Shown here piece by piece: positions 21,361 through 27,917 of a stretch of DNA of 27,917 nucleotides; the first letter of the stretch is position 1, and each line of letters begins with the position of its first letter. Location: positions 1 through 27,917 of the forward strand of contig CAJGCV010000017.1 in assembly GCA_904501915.1 (NCBI GenBank), given 5' to 3'. The DNA is from an uncultured Akkermansia sp. Its GTDB lineage: Bacteria > Verrucomicrobiota > Verrucomicrobiia > Verrucomicrobiales > Akkermansiaceae. The position numbers and the translations under genes were made by a program. The notes below the pieces were generated by a model that saw only the letters and a list, made by a program, of their open reading frames with translations, was not told the DNA's origin and ran no database searches.

Positions 21361-23859
21361 TCAGGCATTTGCCTTTTTCTTCTTCTTCTTTTTGCCTTTT
21401 TTCTTGCCCTTCTTCTTTTTGGTGGAATCGGCATCATCAGAGCCTTGGGTCTTGATTTCCTTTCCGTTGACAATAGCGGTTATGGGTTTGCTGCCTGCAT
21501 CCGGCGTAATGCTGTAGTTCGTTACCTGCCCGTTTTTCCACTCCATGTCAATGGTATAGCCCCCGCGGGCGCGGATGCCTTTCACATAGCCATTTTTCCA
21601 GGCAGACGGCAGCGTGGGCAGCAGTTGAATCTGTCCGGTATGGCTTTGCACCAGCATTTCGCTCATGCCGCCCGTCATGCCGTACACGCCATCCATCTGC
21701 ATGGGCGGGTGATTGCCGAATAAATTGTCCAGCATATTGTAGCGAATGTAGCCTTGTACCATTTCGTAAGCTTGTGCAGTCTTGCCGAAACGCGCCCACA
21801 GTGCCGTGCGCCAGGGCCATGTCCAGCTGCGGCGGCTGTCGCCGTCGTTGCCGCGCAGCTCCAGGCTCTTGATGGCTGCTTTTGCCAGCTTCGGTGTTTT
21901 TACCAAGGAAATGGAGCTGCCCGGGAACACGCCGATGAGGTGGGATGTGTGGCGGTGGCCGCGCACCATGTTGGGGCGGTCAATAATCCACTCCTGCAGA
22001 TAACCGCCATCTGCCACGCGGTTAGGAACCAGTTTGTCGCGCATGGCTGCAATTTTCTTTGTCCAGCCTGAGTCTACGTTAAGCTCCTTGGCTGCTTTGA
22101 CTGAGTTGTCAAACAGTTCCCAGATGAGTTGCTGGTCGTGCATGACACCGTCCTCAATGGGACTTTGCATCCACTCGTGTGACCAGCTTTCCGGGGATAC
22201 CAGAGCCCCTTCCTTGATGTCTTTGAGCTCCGGGTATTGAGAGACATCAACTTCTTTACCTGCGGATACAAGCCCTTTACCTCCAGCTCCGAGCTTCTTC
22301 AAACGGGTCTCCCAGAATGCGCAGATGTTCTTGAGCAGCGGATAACCGATTTCTTTGAGGTACTTCTTGTCCTTGGTGAATTGGTAGTGATCCCAGACAT
22401 GCAGGGCATACCAGGCGTTTACCGGTGGATTCCAGTGAGTCCAGCCGCCGCCGCCCCACGGGTTCTGGGAAATGCGCGTTGTCCAGCCTTTGATGTGCGC
22501 TCCGAAATGCCTGGAAGTCATATCGGTAAGAGGTTTTTCCATGGCTTTCATGAAATTGATGAATGGCATGTGGCATTCTGAAAGATTGCCTACCTCCGCA
22601 CCCCAGTAGCACATCTGGACATTAATGTTGTTGTGGTAGTCACAGGCCCAGGGAGCGTGTACCTTGTCATTCCAGATGCCTTGCAGGGTGACTGGAAGAT
22701 TGCCTGGACGCGAACCGCAGATGAGCGCGTAGCGCCCATATTGATATATAGTTGCTTCCAGTTCGGGGTCATTGCTGTGGTGCTTATAAGCGTTGATGCG
22801 CTCATCCGTGGGCAGTTCCGCTGTGTCCTTATCGGTCTTGCCCAGGCTGATGCTTAATCGATTGAAGAGTGATTGGTAATTCTTAATGTGGGCTTCGCGT
22901 ACATCCTTGAAGCTTTTTTTGTTCAGACGGGCAATAATCTTGCTGTTGGTGCCGCGGGGGGGCGTTCCTTTCCAGCCTGATTCATAGCTCATCTTGTAAT
23001 CAGTTGCCAGGGAGACATACACGTACATGGTTTCTGCATCTTTTACCTCGACATAGGGTATCTTCTCTGCCGAGAATGAGGGCGCCATGTTATCGCCGCC
23101 GTTCTTATATCCCACGTTGACATTGCCTGCCGTGCCTTTCACTGACACTGAGCCGCCCTTCGTCTTGACGAGAAGCTGCCCCTCAAACATCTCGCCATTG
23201 GCAAGGACACCGCTCATGATGATACCGCCTTTTTCCTTGCTGTAGCTGACGGTGTGGTAGGGAGTCAGGGCAATTTTGGCGTTGATGCCGTTTTCTGCAT
23301 CCGTACTGGCCATGTATACCAGCGCATTGTCCGGGTAGCTCACAAAGCTTTCGCGCGTGTGTCTGACCCCGCCATTTTTGAAGGATACGCGTGCTATGCC
23401 GTCACGCAAATCCAGAGAACGGACGAAATCCGTGGTGCTGCCGGTCAGATTGAAATCAATAAACAGATTGCCGAATGGCTGGTAGGAGCCGAACTGGTCT
23501 TTGTTGGCGAGCGGACCATAGGCGTAGCCGCTGCCATTGTTGGGGAGATTGGGGCCGCCTGTCCACAGACTCACTTCGTTGAGGTTGATTCGTTCCCGTC
23601 GGTCACCACCGAAAATAGTGCCGCCCACGCGCCCATTACCAATGGGCAGGGTCTGGGATTCCCATGGGTCCTTATTATTTTTGCCGGGCAGGTTGCCGGA
23701 TTCAGATTCGCCGCTGGCCCAGGGCAGGGTGGCAGGTCTGATGACCGCCGGCTGTTTGTACCACAGGTAATTCTGGGTTGGTTTGCTTTCTCCTTTTGCC
23801 GCAGCAAGTAGCGAAAGACTGGTCAGAATGCAGGTTGCAAGACGAGTTGCTGTGATCAT
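21361..23859 (-). CDS. Secreted GH95 family glycoside hydrolase (alpha-L-fucosidase or alpha-L-galactosidase)
   Basis: An 832-residue enzyme with signal peptide MITATRLATCILTSLSLLAAAKG. LPIGNGRVGGTIFGG and LNEVSLWTGG mark the N-terminal beta-sandwich start of GH95. In the (alpha/alpha)6 barrel, N411 and N413 (NNINVQM) match the paired asparagines of Bifidobacterium AfcA, SPIEDG gives E569 as likely general acid, and PPMQMDGVYG gives D723; then SHTGQIQLLPTLPSAW. All catalytic residues are present, so it should hydrolyse alpha-1,2-linked fucose, as on mucin or milk glycans, by inversion. The C-terminus is odd: after about residue 812 comes a tail with some 14 lysines in 21 residues. A possible Shine-Dalgarno (AGGA) lies ten bases before the ATG. 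The FHA gene stops 17 bases upstream, so cotranscription is likely. Confidence 0.93.
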   Translation of the reverse strand: MITATRLATCILTSLSLLAAAKGESKPTQNYLWYKQPAVIRPATLPWASGESESGNLPGKNNKDPWESQTLPIGNGRVGGTIFGGDRRERINLNEVSLWTGGPNLPNNGSGYAYGPLANKDQFGSYQPFGNLFIDFNLTGSTTDFVRSLDLRDGIARVSFKNGGVRHTRESFVSYPDNALVYMASTDAENGINAKIALTPYHTVSYSKEKGGIIMSGVLANGEMFEGQLLVKTKGGSVSVKGTAGNVNVGYKNGGDNMAPSFSAEKIPYVEVKDAETMYVYVSLATDYKMSYESGWKGTPPRGTNSKIIARLNKKSFKDVREAHIKNYQSLFNRLSISLGKTDKDTAELPTDERINAYKHHSNDPELEATIYQYGRYALICGSRPGNLPVTLQGIWNDKVHAPWACDYHNNINVQMCYWGAEVGNLSECHMPFINFMKAMEKPLTDMTSRHFGAHIKGWTTRISQNPWGGGGWTHWNPPVNAWYALHVWDHYQFTKDKKYLKEIGYPLLKNICAFWETRLKKLGAGGKGLVSAGKEVDVSQYPELKDIKEGALVSPESWSHEWMQSPIEDGVMHDQQLIWELFDNSVKAAKELNVDSGWTKKIAAMRDKLVPNRVADGGYLQEWIIDRPNMVRGHRHTSHLIGVFPGSSISLVKTPKLAKAAIKSLELRGNDGDSRRSWTWPWRTALWARFGKTAQAYEMVQGYIRYNMLDNLFGNHPPMQMDGVYGMTGGMSEMLVQSHTGQIQLLPTLPSAWKNGYVKGIRARGGYTIDMEWKNGQVTNYSITPDAGSKPITAIVNGKEIKTQGSDDADSTKKKKGKKKGKKKKKKKANA

Positions 23860-23876
23860 GGTGAAATGTTCCTGTA

Positions 23877-24575
23877 TTAAATAAATTCGACTTGCAGGTT
23901 GATGCAGCCTATAGAGATATTGTCGCCATCCTGCAGGGGGTGGGCGTTGTTGTAAGGCGAGAGCTGTTCTCCGTTCACGGCTGTGCCGTTGGTGGAGCCC
24001 AGATCGCTGACGATGAGCCCGTATTCATCCAGCCTGAGCTGGGCGTGTGTGCGAGAAACACTCGGGTCTTCTATTGCAAAATGAACAATTTCCGGATCTC
24101 GCCCCAGCGTAACGCCTTCATCCTGGGCAATATCATTAAAGGGAATGCGCAGTTCCCAGGGGCTGCCGTCACTCAGAAGCCCGAATAAACGCAGGTCGGA
24201 AGCCACTTCTTCTTCCTCTTCGAGTCCCGGCGTGATAATCTCAGGCGTGAGGGCATTCTCCAGCCCGCTCCCCAACTTCCATTTTGCTCGCAGAACATGG
24301 TATGGCTGCAGGGATTGCGGGTAGACATATCCCATATCTATGGTGTCGTCATCCTGCTTATGGGTAGTGGGTGGCTTTGATATGGCCAGAGGCGCATCCC
24401 ACACGGGCGCCAGGGGAACATCTTTGCTTTCGGCTGGTGTCTGCCCATCGTGGATGATGGCATGCATGCCGGCAATTTCTGACTGAACGCCGGAAAGTTC
24501 GCCTTCCAGTTCTCTGGCGCGTGCTTCCAGCGCTTCCAGTTTTTGTTGATTAATATCCTGTTCGGAGGAATTCAT
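23877..24575 (-). CDS. FHA domain protein with N-terminal coiled coil
   Basis: A 232-residue protein without signal peptide. Residues 8-45 form a coiled coil (QQKLEALEARARELEGE). The middle is a variable linker. The forkhead-associated domain occupies about 130-232: VTLGRDPEIV, PSVSRTHAQLRL and LGSTNGTAVNG supply the conserved Gly-Arg, Ser-Arg-x-His and Asn-Gly residues that bind phosphothreonine. It may report on Ser/Thr kinase signalling; no kinase is in the window. It begins 13 bases after a clear promoter and is followed by GH95 17 bases on, an unexpected partner for a cytoplasmic signalling protein. Confidence 0.9.
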   Translation of the reverse strand: MNSSEQDINQQKLEALEARARELEGELSGVQSEIAGMHAIIHDGQTPAESKDVPLAPVWDAPLAISKPPTTHKQDDDTIDMGYVYPQSLQPYHVLRAKWKLGSGLENALTPEIITPGLEEEEEVASDLRLFGLLSDGSPWELRIPFNDIAQDEGVTLGRDPEIVHFAIEDPSVSRTHAQLRLDEYGLIVSDLGSTNGTAVNGEQLSPYNNAHPLQDGDNISIGCINLQVEFI

Positions 24576-24588
24576 ATATGCTTCTGCA

Positions 24589-24617
24589 ATCCTACCAGAA
24601 GCAGGCTTTCATGGCAA
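24589..24617 (-). promoter_or_regulatory. Promoter of the FHA-GH95 unit
   Basis: On the minus strand TTGCCA (24612-24617), a 17-base spacer ending in TGG, and TAGGAT (24589-24594). Thirteen bases separate it from the ATG at 24575, a leader of about six bases. Confidence 0.68.
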
Positions 24618-24681
24618 GACAGAAGTGATGAAAGTGCTGCCGTGACTCCGTAAAATATGCATGATTGGGCTTTTCCGTGGG

Positions 24682-24936
24682 TTAATGCTCATTGAATGTA
24701 ATGACATTGCGTTCCGGAAGTTGTATACTGGTCTGGCTGCCGGGTAAAAGGAGCTTGCGTGATGCCCGGCGGCGTACGCGGAATGTGCCGAAGTGCGCCA
24801 GCTTTACTTCACCGTCCTGTTTGAGCCCATCTCGAATGCCCTGCAGCACGGCATCGAGCGCCAGTTGGGCAGCCATGGGGGTGGCAGTGCCGCCTAACTG
24901 GCGCCGCACGAGTTCCTGAAAACTTGCCCGGTTCAT
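24682..24936 (-). CDS. HU/IHF family DNA-binding protein, divergent
   Basis: An 84-residue protein of the HU/IHF fold. The helical N-terminus (MNRASFQELVRR, LALDAVLQGIRDGL) and the beta part GEVKLAHFGTFRVRRRASRK (43-61 region) match the family's 'G..v.l.gFGtF.vr.R..R' signature. The DNA-bending arm is altered: where HU has RNPxTG, this protein has LLLPGSQ, keeping the intercalating proline (P65) but losing the flanking Arg and Asn. It may bind DNA with different affinity or shape preference. The start is three bases after the stop of the YugP-like gene, so it is the last gene of that unit. No hairpin terminator was found after it. Confidence 0.85.
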   Translation of the reverse strand: MNRASFQELVRRQLGGTATPMAAQLALDAVLQGIRDGLKQDGEVKLAHFGTFRVRRRASRKLLLPGSQTSIQLPERNVITFNEH

Positions 24937-24939
24937 GCC

Positions 24940-25731
24940 TTAATCCCGGTTGGAGTTTGCCCGGCTCAGCAGAATAAGCGCGTAGTACAACAACATGGCA
25001 AGCGAAGAGAGCGCTGCTGCCACGTAGGTCATGGCTGCCCAGCGGAGGGCTGTGCCGGCCTGTCCATGCATGGCCCGGGTGGCAAGTCCGCTTTGCTCCA
25101 GCCATGCCAGAGCCCGGCGTGAGGCATCAAACTCCACCGGCAGGGTGACCAGGGCGAAAAGTGTGGTGGTGGCGTAAAGCGCCAGGCCTACCCATGCCAC
25201 CGTGGTGCTGCTGCCCATACCCACCAGCACCAGCCCGGCCATGAGCACTATCTGCCCCAGTCTGGAGCCCAGGTTAACCATGGGCACCAGGGAGGAACGC
25301 AGCCCGAGCCAGGGATAGGCTCGCGCGTGCTGCACTGCGTGGCCGCATTCATGCGCCGCTACTGCCAGTGCTGCAACACTGGCTTCGTTATACACACTTT
25401 CGCTCAGGTTTACGGTGCGGTCCAGCGGGTTATAATGGTCGGTAAGGCGGCCTGGGGTGCTGATGACCTGCACATTTTCAATGCCGTTCTGGCGGAGCAT
25501 GAGCCGGGCTGCCTCTGCGCCGGTAAGCGGGGCGGGTTCCTGGGCATAGCGCGAAAAGGCGCTTTTCAGACCAGATTGCACAATGCCGCCCAGAATCATG
25601 GTGAACACCAGAATAGCTAAGCCGAGCAGAGTCAGCCCGCTGTACATGCTGCCGACACCGCTCTGGTAAAAATCATTGCCGTTGTTGTAGTAGTATGAGG
25701 CCTGAGCCAGGAAAGCAGGGAAATCAATCAT
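24940..25731 (-). CDS. Membrane zinc metallopeptidase, YugP family
   Basis: A 263-residue membrane protein like Bacillus YugP (Zn_peptidase_2). An N-terminal helix (about 32-52) is followed by the soluble part with LTDHYNPLDRTVNLSESVY and then AAHECGHAVQHA, where H127, E128 and H131 form the HExxH zinc motif. After two hydrophobic helices, PVEFDASRRAL supplies the probable third ligand glutamate. A final helix (about 232-254) ends the protein. The active site is expected near the membrane face. The substrate is unknown. It lies 44 bases downstream of queG and is tightly followed by the HU-like gene. The N-terminus has a Tyr-rich run (SYYYNNGNDFY). Confidence 0.9.
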   Translation of the reverse strand: MIDFPAFLAQASYYYNNGNDFYQSGVGSMYSGLTLLGLAILVFTMILGGIVQSGLKSAFSRYAQEPAPLTGAEAARLMLRQNGIENVQVISTPGRLTDHYNPLDRTVNLSESVYNEASVAALAVAAHECGHAVQHARAYPWLGLRSSLVPMVNLGSRLGQIVLMAGLVLVGMGSSTTVAWVGLALYATTTLFALVTLPVEFDASRRALAWLEQSGLATRAMHGQAGTALRWAAMTYVAAALSSLAMLLYYALILLSRANSNRD

Positions 25732-25775
25732 ATATTAACAGTATGCAATTCAGATGCAGGCACTGCTGCTTCTGT

Positions 25776-26675
25776 TCAAAATCTGCCTGTTTCAAGGTTG
25801 CGTTGCAGGTGTTCTCTGCCAATGCGGCGCACGGGGCTGCCCGCAAATGTGCACAAGAAATCCTCTTCGCCCTGCGCGCGGAGCTCTGCCGGGGAAATAT
25901 GCTGCAGCGCTGCCGGCATGAGCAGGTGCGGGTCAACGCGCGCTGCATTGGCATCCCGGTTCCACGGGCAGACTTCCTGGCATATATCGCACCCGTACAG
26001 GTTTGTGCCCAGTACGGCGGCTATATCTGCGGGCATGGGTGACTTTGCTTCAATCGTCCAGTATGCAAGGCAGCGGCGGGCATCGCAACACCCGTTCTGC
26101 AGGGCTCCGGCCGGGCATGCCTGTTCGCACCTGTGGCAGTTGCCGCAGTGATTGCGCATGGGGGTATCTGCCGGAAGTTTTAACGTGGTCAGTATACTGG
26201 ATAGAAAACAATACGAGCCGCCTTTGGGGCGGATAAGCAGGCCGTTGCGCCCAATCCAGCCCAACCCGGCCTGCGCCGCGAAAAATCGCTCACTTACCGG
26301 CCCGCTGTCGCTGAAACAACGTTGGCTTCCGCCGTAGAACTGCAGCGTCTCATCAAGATCTGCCAATTTTGGTGCCAGAATCTTGTGGTAATCTTCTCCC
26401 TGGGCATAGCGGGCTATGCTGCCTGCCTGCTGGCGTGCGGAAACACGCGGGTATTCATACGTGAGGATAACGATACTCTGCACCCCGGGCAGCACCAGCT
26501 CCGGGTTTTGCCGGGCCGGCAGGTGGCGCTCCATCCACTCCATATCAGCGTGCATGCCAGCCGCTATGAAGCGGACCAGCTTGTCCCCCTGGGGGGTGTG
26601 CGCATCTGCTACCCCCAGTCCGGAAAAACCCAGAGCTGCGGCAGCGTATTCCAGAGCCTGGCGTGCAGCGTGCAT
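25776..26675 (-). CDS. queG: Epoxyqueuosine reductase
   Basis: A 299-residue cobalamin and iron-sulfur enzyme that reduces epoxyqueuosine to queuosine in tRNA, the last step of queuosine synthesis. The central region has DSGPVSERFFAAQAGLGWIGRNGLLI, with the catalytic aspartate in DSGPV. Two [4Fe-4S] motifs are clear: CGNCHRCEQACP and CDICQEVCPWN, with an additional Cys cluster between them. Length fits the shorter QueG type without C-terminal HEAT repeats. Other queuosine genes are not in the window. It starts 21 bases after the Sel1 gene stop, so it is probably cotranscribed with it from the promoter at 27684-27712. Confidence 0.95.
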   Translation of the reverse strand: MHAARQALEYAAAALGFSGLGVADAHTPQGDKLVRFIAAGMHADMEWMERHLPARQNPELVLPGVQSIVILTYEYPRVSARQQAGSIARYAQGEDYHKILAPKLADLDETLQFYGGSQRCFSDSGPVSERFFAAQAGLGWIGRNGLLIRPKGGSYCFLSSILTTLKLPADTPMRNHCGNCHRCEQACPAGALQNGCCDARRCLAYWTIEAKSPMPADIAAVLGTNLYGCDICQEVCPWNRDANAARVDPHLLMPAALQHISPAELRAQGEEDFLCTFAGSPVRRIGREHLQRNLETGRF

Positions 26676-26696
26676 GCGTATCTGTGGGGAAATGGG

Positions 26697-27677
26697 TCAG
26701 AGGTTATCCTGTTCGGTTGAACTGGTTAACCACACGGTTAATTGTTCTTGAGTTTCCGGGGATACCGGCAAGGCGTTGATGATGCGGCTGGTCGCATGAT
26801 CTATGCGTTTGCGGTAGGGAGTGCCGTTTCTGCTGCTGGCGCGTATTTCTTCTTTGAATGCAAGCCGCTGCATATTGGCAGATGCTTCCTTGTTTCCCAG
26901 ATAAGCGGCTTTGCGGTACAACTGGTAGGCGCTTTCATAATCCCGCGGGGTGGGGTAGCCGTTCTCGAACATGGTGCCGAGATTGTTCAGACACTGCGCA
27001 TCGTTCAGCCGTGCGCCCATGCGGAAAAGTTCAAATGCCTTGCGGGCGTCCCGGGGGATTCCTTTGCCCTGCAGGCACATATGCCCCATGTAAAAGAACA
27101 AGTGCGGTGTAGCCGGCGCTTCCTTCGCCTGCTTGTACAGCAGTCTCCATGCTTTTTCCGGCCGTTGCGGCGTGCCTGTACCATTCATCAGATACCGCGC
27201 CTTTTCCACGACTGCTTCGGGCATGCCCCGCAGCGCAGCTCGTCTCATCCAGGCGTATGCTGCGGCTTTATCTGCAGCACCTGCAATTCCTTTTTCCAGA
27301 TAAAGGGCGAGCCGGAACATAGCTTCAGTGCGGAGCTTCCGGTACTCTTGCGGGCGTTTATCCAGCTTTTCTGCTTCAGCCAGCTCATGCGCAATCTTCA
27401 ATGCCTGTTGCGGATTCGGACTCAATCCTTTGAATCTCCCTTCGTACACATCCAGCAGCAGCCGGGTTGCCTCCGTGTGCCCTTCGCGCGCGCAGGTTTC
27501 CAGCAGCATGGGCACACTGCTCACGTCCTGAATCGAGCGATCCTCCAGCATGGCTTTTGCCTGCACATACATGCTCTCTACATCCCATTGACTCAGCGAA
27601 TCAGCTCCCTGCGCCTCAGCTACTCCGCTCTTGCACAGGCAGAGCAGAATCACGGTGGCTATGGCAAACTTGCGCAT
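26697..27677 (-). CDS. Secreted Sel1/TPR repeat protein
   Basis: A 326-residue protein with signal peptide MRKFAIATVILLCLCKSGVAEA. The mature part is a helical solenoid of Sel1-like units of about 36 residues: MFRLALYLEKGIAGAADKAAAYAWMRRAA, YMGHMCLQGKGIPRDARKAFELFRMGA and LGTMFENGYPTPRDYESAYQLYRKAA are the clearest (each read in shorter motifs such as AYAWMRRAA and AFELFRMGA). Such repeats bind proteins, often in the periplasm. I chose the ATG at 27677 because the signal peptide begins there and because a promoter places its -10 six bases before it; an upstream in-frame ATG at 27713 lies in the -35 region. It heads a unit with queG. Confidence 0.87.
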   Translation of the reverse strand: MRKFAIATVILLCLCKSGVAEAQGADSLSQWDVESMYVQAKAMLEDRSIQDVSSVPMLLETCAREGHTEATRLLLDVYEGRFKGLSPNPQQALKIAHELAEAEKLDKRPQEYRKLRTEAMFRLALYLEKGIAGAADKAAAYAWMRRAALRGMPEAVVEKARYLMNGTGTPQRPEKAWRLLYKQAKEAPATPHLFFYMGHMCLQGKGIPRDARKAFELFRMGARLNDAQCLNNLGTMFENGYPTPRDYESAYQLYRKAAYLGNKEASANMQRLAFKEEIRASSRNGTPYRKRIDHATSRIINALPVSPETQEQLTVWLTSSTEQDNL

Positions 27678-27683
27678 GCCTTG

Positions 27684-27712
27684 TGTATACCATGCTGTCA
27701 ACATTTTGTCCA
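27684..27712 (-). promoter_or_regulatory. Promoter of the Sel1-queG unit
   Basis: On the minus strand TGGACA (27707-27712), a 17-base spacer ending in TGG, and TATACA (27684-27689). Exactly six bases lie between the -10 and the ATG at 27677, predicting a leaderless mRNA. Confidence 0.7.
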
Positions 27713-27731
27713 TATTTTTGTCGATTTTTGC

Positions 27732-27760
27732 TTGACTTTGTGAGACCCGCCATGTAATAT
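27732..27760 (+). promoter_or_regulatory. Promoter of the tRNA-Lys/tRNA-Glu operon
   Basis: TTGACT (27732-27737), a 17-base spacer and TAATAT (27755-27760), about 26 bases before the mature tRNA. The 5' leader contains a small hairpin, CGCCG (27766-27770) with CGGCG (27774-27778). It diverges from the Sel1 promoter. Confidence 0.72.
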
Positions 27761-27786
27761 CTGCTCGCCGTTTCGGCGGTACCAGT

Positions 27787-27859
27787 GCGCGAATAGCTCA
27801 GTTGGTAGAGCAGTAGACTTTTAATCTATTGGTCTCGGGTTCGAGTCCCGATTCGCGTA
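27787..27859 (+). tRNA. tRNA-Lys (anticodon UUU)
   Basis: A complete 73-base cloverleaf. The acceptor stem GCGCGAA pairs with TTCGCGT (first pair G-U), then U8 A9, D stem GCTC/GAGC, anticodon stem GTAGA/TCTAT with loop CTTTTAA (anticodon TTT), variable loop TGGTC, T stem TCGGG/CCCGA with loop TTCGAGT, and discriminator A. CCA is not encoded (CTA follows), so it must be added after transcription. It reads both lysine codons. A tRNA-Glu follows after six bases, probably in the same transcript. Confidence 0.96.
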
Positions 27860-27865
27860 CTACAT

Positions 27866-27917
27866 GTCCCCATCGTCTAGGGGTTAGGACATATGATTCT
27901 CAGTCATAGAACCGCGG
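27866..27917 (+). tRNA. tRNA-Glu (anticodon CUC), 5' part, cut by the window end
   Basis: The acceptor 5' strand GTCCCCA, a D arm GTCTAGGGGTTAGGAC and the anticodon stem TATGA/TCATA with loop TTCTCAG (anticodon CTC at 27899-27901) are present. The variable loop begins and the window ends in the T stem. The 5' GTCCCC and the D-arm sequence are typical of bacterial tRNA-Glu. CUC reads GAG only, so a separate UUC isoacceptor is expected elsewhere. Confidence 0.88.

Noticed and set aside
27678..27713. Earlier ATG for the Sel1 protein at 27713
   Set aside because: It lies in the -35 box of the promoter, and the signal peptide starts properly at 27677.
1..27917. CRISPR arrays, insertion sequences and prophage modules
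   Set aside because: No regularly spaced repeats, transposase or phage structural genes were seen; the group II intron end is the only mobile element supported.

Overview
The window reads as a densely coded piece of a bacterial chromosome from the PVC superphylum, most likely Verrucomicrobiota and plausibly close to Akkermansia. This is inference. The main clues are a GreA protein fused to a long N-terminal region, an arrangement I know from Chlamydia and relatives; a secreted GH95 fucosidase; many lipoproteins; and ankyrin and Sel1 repeat proteins. No 16S rRNA gene is present, so the species is open.

Layout. Positions 1-141 are the 3' end of a group II intron (last 22 codons of its encoded reverse transcriptase, then domains V and VI). 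Next, on the minus strand, come a HAD-IB phosphatase and a rhomboid protease (172-1591), then a DtxR/MntR-type regulator, the m5U methyltransferase RlmD/RumA and a coiled-coil lipoprotein (1639-4276). Diverging from these on the plus strand are rpsT, a terminator, a small zinc-ribbon gene, folP and a LemA-like protein (4458-6506). A minus-strand block follows: the GreA fusion, a TRL-like lipoprotein, a 17-unit ankyrin protein and a DegT-like aminotransferase (6552-11871). Two plus-strand envelope genes (11956-13508) converge on a 1438-residue secreted M16 peptidase (13489-17805). The plus-strand operon yqeY-ispD-SDR-dnaJ-like (17965-20669) abuts a small basic protein (20670-21251). The rest of the minus strand holds GH95, an FHA protein, an HU-like protein, a YugP-like membrane protease, queG and a Sel1 protein. 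The right edge has tRNA-Lys and the start of tRNA-Glu. No stretch of 300 bases lacks a gene.

Themes. Housekeeping genes (rpsT, folP, ispD, queG, rlmD, tRNAs) are mixed with secreted or envelope genes of poorly known function. Two observations stand out. First, the M16 peptidase carries an extra C-terminal domain of about 470 residues whose His1150 and Cys1223 sit in contexts typical of clan CD (caspase/gingipain-like) cysteine peptidases, suggesting a metallo/cysteine double protease. Second, at least seven promoters share an extended -10 of the form TGG followed by a TATAAT-like hexamer, and in many cases the -10 lies only 6-13 bases before the start codon, which predicts leaderless or nearly leaderless mRNAs. 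This pattern also fixes several start codons.
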